DNA of 64,000 nt from Marinobacterium lutimaris (GTDB taxonomy: Bacteria > Pseudomonadota > Gammaproteobacteria > Pseudomonadales > Balneatricaceae): the NCBI RefSeq assembly GCF_900108065.1, contig NZ_FNVQ01000001.1:1364001-1428000 (forward strand), written 5' to 3'. Position 1 is the stretch's first letter; each line of letters begins with the position of its first letter. The position numbers and the translations under genes are program-made. The notes beneath the pieces were generated by a model. It was not told the DNA's origin. It did no database searches and saw only the letters and a list, made by a program, of their open reading frames with translations. Shown piece after piece: positions 27,458 through 37,799 of the stretch.

Positions 27458-28243
27458 TCAGGCGGAGACAAACAGCGCAAACTGCCGGATGATGCCCACC
27501 AGACTCACCACAATCAGCACCGTTCCCAACACACGGAAAAACAGCGGCGTCTCGTTACTGACGATATAACGATGGAAGCGCTCGCCGATCAGGTGGCCGA
27601 TATAGGCACAGGGCAGCAGCCAAAGCTGATGGATCAGCTGCAGATCCACCCCGGCAATCAGGAAGGAGACCATCTTGATCGCCACCAGGATAAACCAGAG
27701 CACAAACAGCGTATCGCGCAACTGATGCTTCGCCACATGAGAGGCGTAAACCGCCACAATCAGCGGCGCACCGATCAACGAGGTACCGCTGACATAGCCA
27801 CCCAGGGCAAGAAAGATGTTGTCCATCCACGGGCGCTTACTGCGAAACGGTCGGTTAAGCACATAGCCAACCGCGTAAACGATCACGATCAGAAAGATAA
27901 TGCTGCTCATGATCTCGGCAGGCAGCGTCAACAGCCCGAACACCCCCACCAGCTTGGGGATGATCATCACCTTCATCGACTTGCCAAGATAGCCCCAGTC
28001 GATATTGCTGCCGCTCGCACCCTTGGCTTGCTTGTCACGCCAGCCCTGAAAAGCGATCAGCGAAGAGAAGATCAGCAGATGAATGGAGATGATCGGCAGG
28101 AAAACCAGCGGCTTGTTCAGCACCAGCAGCAGAAACGGCAGCGCCAGCACGGCGCCGCCGAAACCGAGCCCGGAGCGAACAAAGCCGCTCCAGACAAAAA
28201 CCAGTCCAATCAGTGCATACTGCCAGGGAAGAAGATCCGCCAT
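27458..28243 (-). CDS. TauE/SafE-family membrane transporter
   Basis: A protein of about 261 aa with eight or so transmembrane helices and the TauE/SafE duplicated half-repeat (GFGGAVLALPFLL in the first half, GGYVSGTSLIGAPLIV in the second). Members export sulfite, sulfoacetate or related anions. The ATG at 28243 is preferred; a GTG at 28255 lacks a ribosome site. Confidence 0.85.
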   Translation of the reverse strand: MADLLPWQYALIGLVFVWSGFVRSGLGFGGAVLALPFLLLVLNKPLVFLPIISIHLLIFSSLIAFQGWRDKQAKGASGSNIDWGYLGKSMKVMIIPKLVGVFGLLTLPAEIMSSIIFLIVIVYAVGYVLNRPFRSKRPWMDNIFLALGGYVSGTSLIGAPLIVAVYASHVAKHQLRDTLFVLWFILVAIKMVSFLIAGVDLQLIHQLWLLPCAYIGHLIGERFHRYIVSNETPLFFRVLGTVLIVVSLVGIIRQFALFVSA

Positions 28244-28314
28244 CCTTGCTCTCACGCTAAGACAAAGGCATGGAGCATACTCCCTCCCCGGTGCCGGTTA
28301 AAACCGGCAAAGTG

Positions 28315-28959
28315 TCAGGAATTGGCGGACAGAACCCGTTTAGAGGAGTCCCGTTCACGCATCCGCTCAAGGTAGGCGTTCAGAGAGTCGGCACCCGCGA
28401 GAAGCTGATCCGCTACCGGCAGTGCAGCGACATAATCCAGAATCGGCAACAGCATGGCGTCAGCCAGAGTGTAATGCGCCCCTGCAATAAACGACTGCTC
28501 GCCCAGCATCGTCGTCAACCGCGCTATGGAGGCCTTGGCCGCCGGCAATGCCGCATCCACCGCCGTCATGTCGACCTGGCCGTTCTCGCCTTTCGGGAAG
28601 TAAAACTCCAGCACCAGGTCGCGAATCAGCGCATCGTAGTGATAGAGCGCAATCTCTGAGCTCGCCTGATCCACCAGCGCGCGTTCCCAGGCGTCACCCG
28701 GCAGCAGCTCCAAACCGTCGTAGACACTATCCAGGTAGCGGCAGATGGCGCCGGTCTCAAACAGCGGACTGCCGTTGACCAGCAGCACCGGCACCTTGCC
28801 GTAGGGATGCCACGCGAAGTGCTGCTCGCTTTTGAAGGCGATCTCCTGGCCGCTCTCCTCCATGCCCTGGGTATAGGCGATCCCCTTCTCCTCGCAGCAG
28901 AGCATCACCGTGCGCACAAAGGTGCTGAACTGGGGGCCGAAAATATGCAGCTTATCCAT
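28315..28959 (-). CDS. Glutathione S-transferase
   Basis: This 214-aa protein has an N-terminal thioredoxin-like domain (about 1-80) with the glutathione-contacting motif GKVPVLLVNGSPLFETGAIC and a helical C-terminal domain with TLADAMLLPILDYV. It is a cytosolic detoxification or thiol-transfer enzyme. It is transcribed away from a TetR gene, with a perfect palindrome in the shared 103-nt gap, so it is probably the regulator's target. Confidence 0.92.
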   Translation of the reverse strand: MDKLHIFGPQFSTFVRTVMLCCEEKGIAYTQGMEESGQEIAFKSEQHFAWHPYGKVPVLLVNGSPLFETGAICRYLDSVYDGLELLPGDAWERALVDQASSEIALYHYDALIRDLVLEFYFPKGENGQVDMTAVDAALPAAKASIARLTTMLGEQSFIAGAHYTLADAMLLPILDYVAALPVADQLLAGADSLNAYLERMRERDSSKRVLSANS

Positions 28960-29017
28960 TTGAATCCTCTCCCATCGCTATTAATTAACAGTTGGACTCT
29001 ATCTTTGCAGGCGGCAC

Positions 29018-29037
29018 AATATGTTCAAGAACATATT
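29018..29037. promoter_or_regulatory. Palindromic operator for the TetR-family regulator
   Basis: A perfect inverted repeat with 9-bp arms AATATGTTC / GAACATATT and a 2-nt spacer lies between the divergent GST and tetR genes. Size and placement fit a TetR-family dimer site that would control both genes. Confidence 0.65.
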
Positions 29038-29062
29038 TTAGTTGAGAAGCGAGGACCTGATC

Positions 29063-29644
29063 ATGGCCTGGGGCGAAGATCACAAGCAGCGCAGCCGGGA
29101 AAAGATACTCACCACCGCCGCAGGCCTCTTTGCGCGTGAAGGATTCGATAAGGTCAGTATCGATCAGGTGATGCAGGCTGCTGGGATGACAAGGGGCGCG
29201 TTTTACGCTCATTTCAGTTCCAAGGCCGACCTCTACGCCGAGGCTATCCTCTACGCCGCCAACACGGCCGCAGAGAACTACCTGCCGGCGCAGAGGAATA
29301 CCGCAGAGCAGCGCGAAGCCTTCATTGCCGCCTACCTCAGCGAGGAGCATTGCAAGGGTGCCGACATGCCCTGCCCGCTGGCGTTCCTGGTCAGCGATAT
29401 GGCCAACCAGGACCAGGGCGTGCGCTCCACCTGGTCCAAGGTATTTGAAGGACTGGTGCAACGTCTGGCGAGCAGCGAGACACAAACACCACAGGAGCAG
29501 CAGGCGGCTCTGCAGCGTGTCGTGATGATGATTGGCGGGGTAGCTGTAGCCAGAGCGCTGAACGACAGCGACCTGGCGTCAGAGGTGCTGCAAGCCTGCC
29601 GCGCGGGCGCTTTAGCTGCACCCGCCGGCGAGGCCAGGGATTAG
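29063..29644 (+). CDS. TetR/AcrR-family transcriptional regulator
   Basis: A protein of about 193 aa. The N-terminal helix-turn-helix (about residues 10-55) is clear: [35 protein letters not shown]. The C-terminal ligand domain includes a TetR_C-like segment. The ATG at 29063 is preferred over an upstream TTG at 29042. It is likely an autoregulated repressor of itself and the divergent GST. It overlaps the convergent MCP gene by 4 nt. Confidence 0.92.
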   Translation: MAWGEDHKQRSREKILTTAAGLFAREGFDKVSIDQVMQAAGMTRGAFYAHFSSKADLYAEAILYAANTAAENYLPAQRNTAEQREAFIAAYLSEEHCKGADMPCPLAFLVSDMANQDQGVRSTWSKVFEGLVQRLASSETQTPQEQQAALQRVVMMIGGVAVARALNDSDLASEVLQACRAGALAAPAGEARD

Positions 29645-31719
29645 ATTTTGAAGCGACCGAGCTGCTCGTCGATCTGACCGGCGCAGCTGGAGACTTCATG
29701 CCCCAGCATCTTCACTTTTTCAGCGGTCTCGGCCAGCTCAGAGGCAGCATCGCCGATCAACGTGATATTGCGATTGATCTCTTCGTTCACCATGCTCTGC
29801 TCTTCGGCGGCGGTAGCCACCTGGGTCGCGTCATCGGAGATAGACTCAATACGCCCGGAGGCGCCTTCGAGCCGGGTGTAGCTCTCCTGGCTCTCCGCCA
29901 CGGTCAGGGTGACCCGTTCGAGGCAGGTCTGCATCTGCGTCACACTGGTGTCCACCCCCGCCTTCAACTTGCGGATCAGCTCATCGATCTCAGCGGTGGC
30001 GTTCTGCGTACGGGCTGCGAGATCACGAACCTCATCGGCCACCACCGCAAAACCACGTCCCTGCTCACCGGCACGGGCCGCTTCAATCGCCGCATTCAGC
30101 GCCAATAGATTGGTCTGCTCGGCAACACCACGAATGGTTTCGACAATGCCGAAAATCGTATTGCTTTGATCGGCCACACGCCCTACGGATGCGGAGGCTT
30201 CCTGAATAGCATCTGAGACTTCGCCGATCTCCTTCACGGTGGCAGCAAGCTTCTCACGCACACTGGTCACTTCACTGTTGGCGGCATTGGAGTCTTCGGC
30301 GGTGCGCGCGGCACGCTGCGCTACATCGGTTGCGGTTGCCGACATCTCATTGGCCGCCGTGGCGACACTTTCCAGTTCGCGACGCTGCTCGCTGGTGGAA
30401 ACCTCTGTATGGCCGGCAGTGGTACTAAGCGCGGCGGCGCTGGATTTTAGCTGCTCGGAATGAGTTACCAGATCGGCGATCAACAGCCGAATCTTCTGGG
30501 TGAAATCGTTGAAGCCTTCCACCACGTCATTGAGTTCGGCGTGGCTGGTGCGCTCCAGCTGATGCGTCAGGTCACCCTCTGCACCGGCCAGCGCCTTCAT
30601 TCGCAGGCCCAGGTCCTTCAACGGTCGGGTGATACCAATCGCAAACAGCTGCAATCCGAGCATCACCAGCACCAGAACACCTGCGGAGATGCTGATCAGC
30701 GTGACCAGGGTGTCACTGCGGGACTTGTCGATGGTACCTATCAGGTTCTGCAGATCAGCGAAGATCACCTCACGCGGCACCGAGATCAGCAGCTCCCAGT
30801 CCGCATCGGCGACCTGAATGGGAAAGCTGACCTGCATGGAATCGGCGCCCAGTTGGTTCGAGGCTGCATACTGAGGGGATACGTCGCTGAGCTTTTTGCC
30901 CAGCGAGCCACTGTACTCGTTTGCCGCGATCAACCGACCTAGCTCGCTGAGCAGCACGACATTGGCCTGACCACCATAGAGGGTGGCGGCCAGCGCTTCG
31001 ATATCCTTCTGCAGCACCGGCAGGTTGATATCGGCACCGACGATACCGACAAAACGGCCATGGGCCACCACCGGTGAGGTCAGCGAGGTCATCATGATGG
31101 AATTGCCGGGGCTGATCTCATAAAGATAGGGTTCGATCAGGCAATCGCGCTTGTTCTCCATACCGCAGAGATACCATTCCGACTCGCGGGTGCCGTTTTC
31201 ATCGCGCTCTTCGCTGTATTTGCTGGACGTATCCTCGGTGGGATAAAAGGTCAGTCCTTTGTCTTCACGCACCCAGTAAACATCCAGGGTACCGGTGTTG
31301 GAGCTATGGGTAAGATCGCCCATATACTCGGCGTCCCGGCCATCGTAGGCATTGGGTTCAAACTGGGCGTAGGAGGAGCTGATTGCGGGATTCGCCGCCA
31401 GTGCTCCCTCGACCAAGCGCTTGACGCTGTCCCGGCTCAGAGGCTCGGCTTCCGCCGTTAACGACATTTCACGCGCCAGCGTACGTGGCGTCAGGTAGGC
31501 GCTTTGCAACAGTGCCGTAATCTGGTCACTGGCCTTGGAGCCGGCCAACTGTAACGATTGCTGCGCCGCCTTTTCCTCTTTCGCAGAGGCGGTATCGATG
31601 GTGATATCACTGAGAACCTGCAACTGGTTAAGCGCCACCGCCACCAGCACACCCAGCGCAACCACCAGGGCCAGCATCGAGAAAAGGCTGAGTTTGAATC
31701 GCAAGGACAGGTTTTTCAT
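29641..31719 (-). CDS. Methyl-accepting chemotaxis protein with dCache sensor
   Basis: This 692-aa inner-membrane receptor has TM1 (about 10-32), a periplasmic double-Cache domain (about 60-330, with DVYWVRE and the YLYEISPGN strand region), TM2 (about 345-365), HAMP (about 370-420) and the cytoplasmic signalling domain with the hairpin tip [20 protein letters not shown]. It lacks a C-terminal CheR-binding pentapeptide. Ligand unknown; dCache receptors often bind amino acids or small organic acids. It is an orphan receptor, with no che genes nearby. Confidence 0.95.
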   Translation of the reverse strand: MKNLSLRFKLSLFSMLALVVALGVLVAVALNQLQVLSDITIDTASAKEEKAAQQSLQLAGSKASDQITALLQSAYLTPRTLAREMSLTAEAEPLSRDSVKRLVEGALAANPAISSSYAQFEPNAYDGRDAEYMGDLTHSSNTGTLDVYWVREDKGLTFYPTEDTSSKYSEERDENGTRESEWYLCGMENKRDCLIEPYLYEISPGNSIMMTSLTSPVVAHGRFVGIVGADINLPVLQKDIEALAATLYGGQANVVLLSELGRLIAANEYSGSLGKKLSDVSPQYAASNQLGADSMQVSFPIQVADADWELLISVPREVIFADLQNLIGTIDKSRSDTLVTLISISAGVLVLVMLGLQLFAIGITRPLKDLGLRMKALAGAEGDLTHQLERTSHAELNDVVEGFNDFTQKIRLLIADLVTHSEQLKSSAAALSTTAGHTEVSTSEQRRELESVATAANEMSATATDVAQRAARTAEDSNAANSEVTSVREKLAATVKEIGEVSDAIQEASASVGRVADQSNTIFGIVETIRGVAEQTNLLALNAAIEAARAGEQGRGFAVVADEVRDLAARTQNATAEIDELIRKLKAGVDTSVTQMQTCLERVTLTVAESQESYTRLEGASGRIESISDDATQVATAAEEQSMVNEEINRNITLIGDAASELAETAEKVKMLGHEVSSCAGQIDEQLGRFKI

Positions 31720-32054
31720 CGAATCGAGATCTCCGGAACAAACGGGCCTGCAGTATCACCTGGGCAAGTAAGAATCGCCTGGGCAAGTGAAAGCCGCATA
31801 CGCAAATAGCGGAATTATAGACCTTTCTAATGTAGATAATTTTGATTTTGTTTAAATCTGAAGACAGATTGGCATCAACCTATCATCAACGGCAGAGTCA
31901 CCGCCAAACCACTCGGGTACTGAGCCCCGCCGATCTAGCCTGGCCGCTACAGCGATTACTGTTTATAAAAACCTTAGCTATCGGCTAGGATTCCTCAATA
32001 CAGACTTTCATAAACCCAGCCAATCAGTACAGGCCAACCTATAAGCCAGAGTTT
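31720..32054. other. Divergent intergenic region
   Basis: 335 nt between the MCP gene and the diguanylate cyclase gene. It must hold both promoters. The stretch 31800-31880 is AT-rich. No structured element or small gene was identified. Confidence 0.4.
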
Positions 32055-33647
32055 ATGCCCCTGCAACGAGCACGCTTTGAGTGGATCACCCTTCTGGCCA
32101 GCCTGACCCTGCTTGGGGTCTATATCGTCTGGAGCATCATCGAAAGACACACCTCGACGATCAGGCAGGAAGAACAGCGCCTCACCGCCCAGGCCGAAAT
32201 CGTTAACAGTTATCTGTCGGAGCATCTCGATTCTATCTATCGCGTGCTCGAACTGGTGCGGCGCAACCTGCCCGAATGGCAGGGAAGCGATGCCGCCATG
32301 GACCAGGCGAACACCGAATTTCAGCACCATATAGAAACATTGAACGGGATCCGCACCCTGGCGGTGCTCGACAAACAGGGTGATGTGATCGCCTCAAGCA
32401 GAGCCTCCCTGCTACAGAAAAACTTCAGCCAGCGTGAGTATTATCAGACGGCCCTGACCAACCCGGCAGCCGAAACTCTCCATATCAGCAGGCCATTTCT
32501 GGCGGTAACCGATCACTGGGTGATGACATTCAGTCTCCGTATCGAAAACCAGAACGGCGACTTTGACGGCGTAGTACTCGCCTCCATCGACCCCGAGCGC
32601 TTCCGTACCACGCTTAACGCGGTCAACTATGCACCGGACATGTGGTCGGCGCTGGCACATGGCAGCGGTATTCAGTTGCTGATGGAGCCGTTCAGGGAGG
32701 GCCAGCAAGGCATGAATCTGGCGCAGCCCGGGTCGTTCTTTTCCCGCCACCTCGAAAGCGGACTTGAAACGAACCTGTTAAGGGGTACCGTCTATGCCAC
32801 CGGCGAAGAGCGGGTGATGGCACTGAGGACGATACGGCCGCCAAACCTGCACCTGGATGAACCGATCATCCTCGCGGTGGGTCGCGACCTTGACGAGGTA
32901 TTTGCTGACTGGCGTGACTTTGGGTTTTCCCGGGCTCTGATCTTTACTCTGCTCTGCTTTTCATCCTGCTTCCTGATGTTCAGGCTACAAAGCGCACAAC
33001 GGGCCCGGTTCAAAAGCGAGATCGCCGCTTCCGCCCTGATCAAGGAGAAAAACGCCCAGTTGGAGCAGTTGAACGCCGAACTCACGCAACAGGCGCTGAG
33101 CGATGCGCTCACCGGAATCGCCAACCGACGCAGCTTTGACGAAGTGTTCCTCAACGAGTGGCAGCGCTGCCAGCGCGAGGGCAACGAGCTTACGCTCATG
33201 CTGATCGATATCGACTACTTCAAGCCGTTCAACGACCACTACGGCCATCTTCAAGGTGACGAATGTATCCGCCGGGTCGCAACCCAACTGAAGCAGTCTT
33301 TAGCCCGGGGATCGGACTTCGTCGCCCGCTACGGCGGTGAAGAGTTTGCCTGCCTGGTGCCGAAATGCGGCTTTGAAACCGCAGGCAAGCTTGCGGAGAA
33401 ACTACGCCAGGGGGTAGAACAGCTGGCGATCGAACACGGTCACTCTCAGGTATCGACCTGTGTCACCATCAGCGTCGGTTATGCGGTTTGTATCCCTGAC
33501 AACAGCGCGCCTACCGCACTGATCGCCAAAGCCGATGAGTGCCTCTATTACGCCAAAGCGGGCGGGCGCAACCAGGTTATGGGCTTCGACAGGGCAAGCG
33601 TCACCGAAACCGCACTTGCCCCTGAGCAGGAGCAACCGGCACAGTAA
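32055..33647 (+). CDS. Membrane diguanylate cyclase with periplasmic Cache-like sensor
   Basis: This 530-aa protein has TM1 (about 10-30), a periplasmic PDC/dCache-type domain (about 40-285), TM2 (about 290-312), a short coiled coil and a C-terminal GGDEF domain (about 345-505). The active site is GGEEF, preceded at the canonical 5-residue distance by an RxxD product-inhibition site (RGSD). It should make c-di-GMP from two GTP and be feedback inhibited. The ribosome site is weak (AGAG). Confidence 0.93.
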   Translation: MPLQRARFEWITLLASLTLLGVYIVWSIIERHTSTIRQEEQRLTAQAEIVNSYLSEHLDSIYRVLELVRRNLPEWQGSDAAMDQANTEFQHHIETLNGIRTLAVLDKQGDVIASSRASLLQKNFSQREYYQTALTNPAAETLHISRPFLAVTDHWVMTFSLRIENQNGDFDGVVLASIDPERFRTTLNAVNYAPDMWSALAHGSGIQLLMEPFREGQQGMNLAQPGSFFSRHLESGLETNLLRGTVYATGEERVMALRTIRPPNLHLDEPIILAVGRDLDEVFADWRDFGFSRALIFTLLCFSSCFLMFRLQSAQRARFKSEIAASALIKEKNAQLEQLNAELTQQALSDALTGIANRRSFDEVFLNEWQRCQREGNELTLMLIDIDYFKPFNDHYGHLQGDECIRRVATQLKQSLARGSDFVARYGGEEFACLVPKCGFETAGKLAEKLRQGVEQLAIEHGHSQVSTCVTISVGYAVCIPDNSAPTALIAKADECLYYAKAGGRNQVMGFDRASVTETALAPEQEQPAQ

Positions 33648-33661
33648 CGGCGGCGCCGATA

Positions 33662-34540
33662 TCAGGCAAGAATGACGCAGAGCGCTCCGAGCACAATCAA
33701 CCCGAGACCGAGCAGGTCCCGGCGCCCCAGTTTGTCTTTGAACCAGGCCGCCGATATGGCCAGGGTAAACAGCACCTCGACCTGCCCCAGGGTTTTCACC
33801 AGCGCCACGCTCTCCAGGCTCATGGCGGTAAACCAACCAAGAGAGCCCAGGCAGCTGATCAGGCTGGTCAGCATCACGATCTTCGGTCTGCGCCAGAGTT
33901 CAAGCAGTGTCGCCGGTTCGCGAATCGCCAGCCATACCAGCAGCATCAACGTCTGCAGACTGATTACCCAAAGCAGCACCCAGGCGGCGCTGTGCGGGAA
34001 GCTCAGATCAAGCATCAATGAGGCTTCGCGTACCCAGAGGGTAGTCATCGCAAAACCCAGACCGCTACCAAGCCCCGTCATCACCGTTTTCAGCGGCAGT
34101 TCGCGAATAGCACCGGCATTGCCCATTAACCAGATCGCAACACCACCGATCACCACGCCCGCCCAACCCAGGGGCGAAAGCGGAGCCGCAAAGAATAATG
34201 CGCCCAGGGTTGCAGCGATCACCGCCTCACTTTTCGCAAGGCCAACACCGATGGCGTAATTGCGCAGACGAAACAGCACCACCATCAGCGCGGTAGCAAT
34301 AATCTGAGACACCGCTGCGGCAGCCACGGTCAGCACGAAGCCTGTATCGAAGCTGGGCACCGCCACAGGATCAAATTGGTAGAGCATCAGCAGGTATGCC
34401 GCAGCTACCGGGCTCGCCCAGAGAAACCGCGCCAGCGTAACGCCAGCAGTGCTGATCTCTTTACTGAGGCGGCTTTGGATGGCGTTGCGCATCGACTGCA
34501 TGAATGCCGCGAACAGCGTAAAGGGAATCCAGAGGCCCAT
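33662..34540 (-). CDS. EamA/DMT-family transporter
   Basis: This 292-aa protein has ten transmembrane helices in two EamA half-repeats; the second ends with VALVKTLGQVEVLFTLAISA and LGLIVLGALCVIL. It is a metabolite exporter of the drug/metabolite transporter superfamily, substrate unknown. It converges on the diguanylate cyclase gene. Confidence 0.85.
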   Translation of the reverse strand: MGLWIPFTLFAAFMQSMRNAIQSRLSKEISTAGVTLARFLWASPVAAAYLLMLYQFDPVAVPSFDTGFVLTVAAAAVSQIIATALMVVLFRLRNYAIGVGLAKSEAVIAATLGALFFAAPLSPLGWAGVVIGGVAIWLMGNAGAIRELPLKTVMTGLGSGLGFAMTTLWVREASLMLDLSFPHSAAWVLLWVISLQTLMLLVWLAIREPATLLELWRRPKIVMLTSLISCLGSLGWFTAMSLESVALVKTLGQVEVLFTLAISAAWFKDKLGRRDLLGLGLIVLGALCVILA

Positions 34541-34994
34541 CGGATTAATGTCCTTGATCAGGTATGAAAGACGGAGAGGCCGAACGAATGACTATTCTTG
34601 TACTTGGGTGATCCGGCTGGAGGGGCTAAACAGACGACCGGAGGACCTGGGTAACGCTGGCTCTATCAATGTGGAACCACTCTAGGCCAGCGTTATAAAC
34701 AACACAAATTCATATTTTTCTTTTAATTAATTCTTAAGGGGAATACCACCGCTAACGCTGACAAAGTTTCTGAGCCTGCCGTCCCCAGGACACATTCCCC
34801 TTCCGGCCCGATCATCCCCTATATCGGTTCAATTGAAGCCTGACGCCGAGATAACCGGCACCAAGATTTGCCAACGTTCCGGTCTAGCCACTGAGAACCA
34901 AGAGACCAGCGCTGCGGCCTCGAGCGTGTAGCTCAGAGGGTTGAATTTCTCCGCCTTCCGCTAGCTAGCTGTGAATTTTTATCCCTCAAACAAA
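34541..34994. other. Intergenic region, no gene recognised
   Basis: About 450 nt between the EamA gene and the terminator of the small secreted protein gene. Short frames here show no coding character. A GTGTAGCTCAGAGGGTTGAA stretch near 34927 recalls a tRNA D-arm but cannot be folded into a cloverleaf with its surroundings. Confidence 0.35.
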
Positions 34995-35028
34995 GCGGCC
35001 GGACCTGCTGTTACCAGGTTCCGGCCGC
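34995..35028 (-). terminator. Rho-independent terminator
   Basis: A perfect 8-bp GC stem (34995-35002 with 35021-35028) is extended inward by five pairs with one bulge. On the minus strand it is followed by TTTGTTTGAGGGATAAAAA. It lies 20 nt after the small secreted protein gene. Confidence 0.75.
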
Positions 35029-35048
35029 CATGGAATATCTATCTGTTT

Positions 35049-35276
35049 TTAGCGATTAACGTGAGTAATTGTCCAAATGTAGTCTCGCTCGCCACTGGTG
35101 AGCTTTCTCTCGGACTTATGTTCACTTGCAATGACAGCACTTCCCGCGCCATGCATTGATTCCTGCGTTGCCTTCAAGCCGCTATCGATGCAGTCGTCAC
35201 TGGCAGCCTGAGCCTGTGCAAAAGCGAAGAACCCGATCAATGCACTCGCGAAAGCGATAGATTTGATACGGTTCAT
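35049..35276 (-). CDS. Small secreted protein of unknown function
   Basis: A 75-aa protein with a Sec signal peptide (MNRIKSIAFASALIGFFAFA, cut probably after QAQA). The mature part is about 50 residues, with one Cys in ASDDCIDSG and a polar C-terminus ending TITHVNR. No family is recognised. The ATG at 35276 has AGAGG 8 nt upstream. The gene stands alone with its own terminator, so it is likely real. Confidence 0.65.
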   Translation of the reverse strand: MNRIKSIAFASALIGFFAFAQAQAASDDCIDSGLKATQESMHGAGSAVIASEHKSERKLTSGERDYIWTITHVNR

Positions 35277-35497
35277 GATCAATACCTCTGGTTATTTTCG
35301 CCGCCGACTATAACAAGCCAGTACCAAATAGGCGGTCGAAAAAACGAGGCGAGCAGCATCTATCCAATGAAAGTCTAGCCCACTCGCTGATGACTGCAGT
35401 ATGACGCGGGAGTAATAAGCGTTTTTATACAGTTCTCATTTAACAGCCTCAGCCAAACGACCGAGGCGTTGGTTGATTCTCTGCGCTGGCTAGCGGC

Positions 35498-36400
35498 TTA
35501 ATGGGCCGCATTTAACTCCTCTTTCAGCCATCCAGTGAGCTGTTGAACGCCCGCTGAGGGCTCACCCTGCGGTAACCAGAGCCCCAACCGCGCCGGGGTT
35601 TCGATAAATCCCCAGGGGGCCACAAGACGCCCGGTACGCAGATCCTCCTCCACCAGGTAGGCAGGCGCGATAGCCACGCCCAAGCCGACCAACGCAGCCT
35701 CCAGCATGTAGTTCAGGTGATCGAAGGATTTATCGTCGCTGCGCTCAGCGCGATCCAGCCCCTTATCCTGCAGCCAGAGCGGCCAGGCCTGCTGACGTGA
35801 ACGGGTATGCAGCAGTGGCAGTTCGCTCAGAAGAGTGCCGGGCAGATTGGGGGCTTCGGGGTCAAATCCCGCGGGCAGAAGATCGGGCCTCAACACAGGC
35901 CCCATACGTTCGGGCGCCAGATCGATCACCTGCGCGCCCTTAGGCCAGGGCGGCTCAGCAAAACGCAGCGCCAGATTAACCTGCGCCGGCAGTGGCCAGC
36001 CGAGATCATCGCTGGCGGTGAGATGGAGCTTAAGGTCCGGACACTGACGCTGCATGCGATCCAGACGCGGAATAAACCAGCGTGCCAGGAAACTGCCCGA
36101 GCAGCCCAGCACCAGCGGCGCATCGACAGCAGCCTTTTTCAGCTGGTCGCAGGTCTGCAACAGTTGTTCAAACACCTGTGAGGTTGTTGCACGCAGCTGC
36201 TCACCTTCGGTGGTCAACGCCAGTCCCCGCCCCTCGCGCCGGAACAGGCTGATGCCGAGTTGCTCCTCAAGCTGACGGATCTGGCGGCTTACGGCACCGT
36301 GAGTCACGCTTAGCTGCTCCGCAGCACGGGATACACTGAGAGTACGAGCAGTTTCATCAAAAGCGCGCAGGGCGTTGAGCGATGGCAGTGATTGGGACAC
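35498..36400 (-). CDS. trpI: LysR-family activator of trpBA, TrpI-type
   Basis: This 300-aa protein has an N-terminal winged helix ([38 protein letters not shown] region, about 7-65) and a periplasmic-binding-protein-like effector domain. In pseudomonads TrpI is transcribed divergently from trpBA and activates it in response to indoleglycerol phosphate. The identical arrangement here, with a T-N11-A box in the gap, supports the assignment. A GTG start at 36400 is used. Confidence 0.85.
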   Translation of the reverse strand: MSQSLPSLNALRAFDETARTLSVSRAAEQLSVTHGAVSRQIRQLEEQLGISLFRREGRGLALTTEGEQLRATTSQVFEQLLQTCDQLKKAAVDAPLVLGCSGSFLARWFIPRLDRMQRQCPDLKLHLTASDDLGWPLPAQVNLALRFAEPPWPKGAQVIDLAPERMGPVLRPDLLPAGFDPEAPNLPGTLLSELPLLHTRSRQQAWPLWLQDKGLDRAERSDDKSFDHLNYMLEAALVGLGVAIAPAYLVEEDLRTGRLVAPWGFIETPARLGLWLPQGEPSAGVQQLTGWLKEELNAAH

Positions 36401-36408
36401 GACAGATC

Positions 36409-36433
36409 AACCTGTTACTTTTTCTCACAGGTT
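36409..36433. promoter_or_regulatory. LysR (TrpI) operator
   Basis: A perfect 7-bp inverted repeat AACCTGT / ACAGGTT with an 11-nt spacer, the classic LysR T-N11-A box. It is centred about 64 nt upstream of the predicted trpB transcription start, the usual position for a LysR activation site, and it lies just outside the trpI start codon, so autoregulation is also likely. Confidence 0.75.
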
Positions 36434-36449
36434 AGCGCAAAATAATCGA

Positions 36450-36478
36450 TTTTCACAGACGGGGAATTTTCCTATTCT
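36450..36478 (+). promoter_or_regulatory. trpBA promoter
   Basis: A weak -35 TTTTCA (36450-36455) and a -10 TATTCT (36473-36478) are separated by 17 nt. The poor -35 fits dependence on an activator bound at the upstream LysR box. Predicted start near 36485, leaving a leader of about 73 nt. Confidence 0.5.
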
Positions 36479-36557
36479 TGCCCCATCAAAAGACGCAGCC
36501 CCTGCGAAAACGATGCAGCCCTCTGCGAAAAGGCGCCTGCGAAAAGGAGTTAGCACC

Positions 36558-37787
36558 ATGACTACCCAGACAACAAATTCCAGCATGCCGGAGATCGGCC
36601 CGGACGCACGCGGCTTCTTCGGACGCTTTGGCGGCCGCTTCGTTGCCGAAACCCTGATGCCGCTGATTCTCGACCTGCAGAAAGAGTACGAGAAAGCGAA
36701 AAACGACCCCGAGTTCTATGCCGAGCTTGAAGCACTGCAGAAAGACTACGTGGGCCGCGCCAGTCCGCTCTACTTCGCCGAACGCCTGACCGAAGAGCTG
36801 GGCGGCGCCAAGATCTTCCTCAAGCGCGAAGACCTGATGCACACCGGCGCACACAAGATCAATAACTGCCTGGGCCAGATCCTGCTGGCCAAGCGTATGG
36901 GCAAGAAGCGCATCATCGCTGAAACCGGCGCCGGCATGCACGGCGTGGCCACCGCCACTGTGGCCGCCCGCTTCGGCCTGGAGTGCGTGGTCTACATGGG
37001 CAGCACCGATATCGACCGTCAGCAGCCGAACGTACATCGCATGAAGTTGCTCGGCGCCAAGGTGATTCCGGTCACCAGCGGTACCGGCACCCTGAAAGAT
37101 GCAATGAACGACGCGCTGCGTGACTGGGTCACCAACGTGGACTCCACCTTCTACATCATCGGCACCGTGGCCGGCCCGCACCCCTACCCGGAGATGGTGC
37201 GTGACTTCCAGTCCATTATCGGCCGTGAAGTACGCGAGCAGATCATGGAGAAGGAAGGCCGTCTGCCGGACTCCCTGGTTGCCTGTATCGGTGGCGGTTC
37301 CAACGCCATGGGCCTGTTCCACCCGTTCATCAAGGATGAGTCCGTGCGTCTGATCGGCGTTGAAGCTGCCGGTTACGGTATCGATACCGGCAAGCACGCG
37401 GCCAGCCTCAAGGGCGGCACACCAGGCGTACTGCACGGTAACCGCACCTTCCTGCTGCAGTCGGAAGATGGCCAGATTCAGGATGCGCACTCTATCTCCG
37501 CTGGCCTCGACTACCCGGGCATCGGCCCCGAACACGCCTGGTTGCACGAAGTCGGGCGCGGCGAATATGTCTCCGCCACCGATGATGAAGCACTCGAAGC
37601 GTTCCAGATGACCTGCCGCCTGGAAGGTATTATCCCGGCACTGGAGTCCTCCCATGCGATCGCTTACGCCATCAAACTGGCGCCGACCCTGCCCAAGGAT
37701 CATCTGATGGTGATCAACCTGAGCGGCCGTGGCGACAAGGACATGGCCACCGTTACCGCACACCTGGCCGATCAGCTCGAAGACTGA
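36558..37787 (+). CDS. trpB: Tryptophan synthase beta subunit
   Basis: This 409-aa protein condenses indole with serine to make tryptophan, using PLP. The PLP lysine lies in [13 protein letters not shown], and the phosphate-binding loop is GGGSNAMG. It starts at the ATG 36558 with AAGGAG upstream; the longer in-frame extension to 36375 runs over the operator and trpI and is rejected. trpA follows after 12 nt. Confidence 0.98.
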   Translation: MTTQTTNSSMPEIGPDARGFFGRFGGRFVAETLMPLILDLQKEYEKAKNDPEFYAELEALQKDYVGRASPLYFAERLTEELGGAKIFLKREDLMHTGAHKINNCLGQILLAKRMGKKRIIAETGAGMHGVATATVAARFGLECVVYMGSTDIDRQQPNVHRMKLLGAKVIPVTSGTGTLKDAMNDALRDWVTNVDSTFYIIGTVAGPHPYPEMVRDFQSIIGREVREQIMEKEGRLPDSLVACIGGGSNAMGLFHPFIKDESVRLIGVEAAGYGIDTGKHAASLKGGTPGVLHGNRTFLLQSEDGQIQDAHSISAGLDYPGIGPEHAWLHEVGRGEYVSATDDEALEAFQMTCRLEGIIPALESSHAIAYAIKLAPTLPKDHLMVINLSGRGDKDMATVTAHLADQLED

Positions 37788-37799
37788 AGGAGAGAGATA

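Noticed and set aside
34920-34960. tRNA-like stretch GTGTAGCTCAGAGGGTTGAA
   Set aside because: It resembles a D-arm only; no acceptor stem, anticodon arm or T-arm can be placed around it.
36486-37763. 425-codon minus-strand frame opposite trpB
   Set aside because: It lies entirely within trpB, whose product is highly conserved; the antisense frame is a result of biased codon use.
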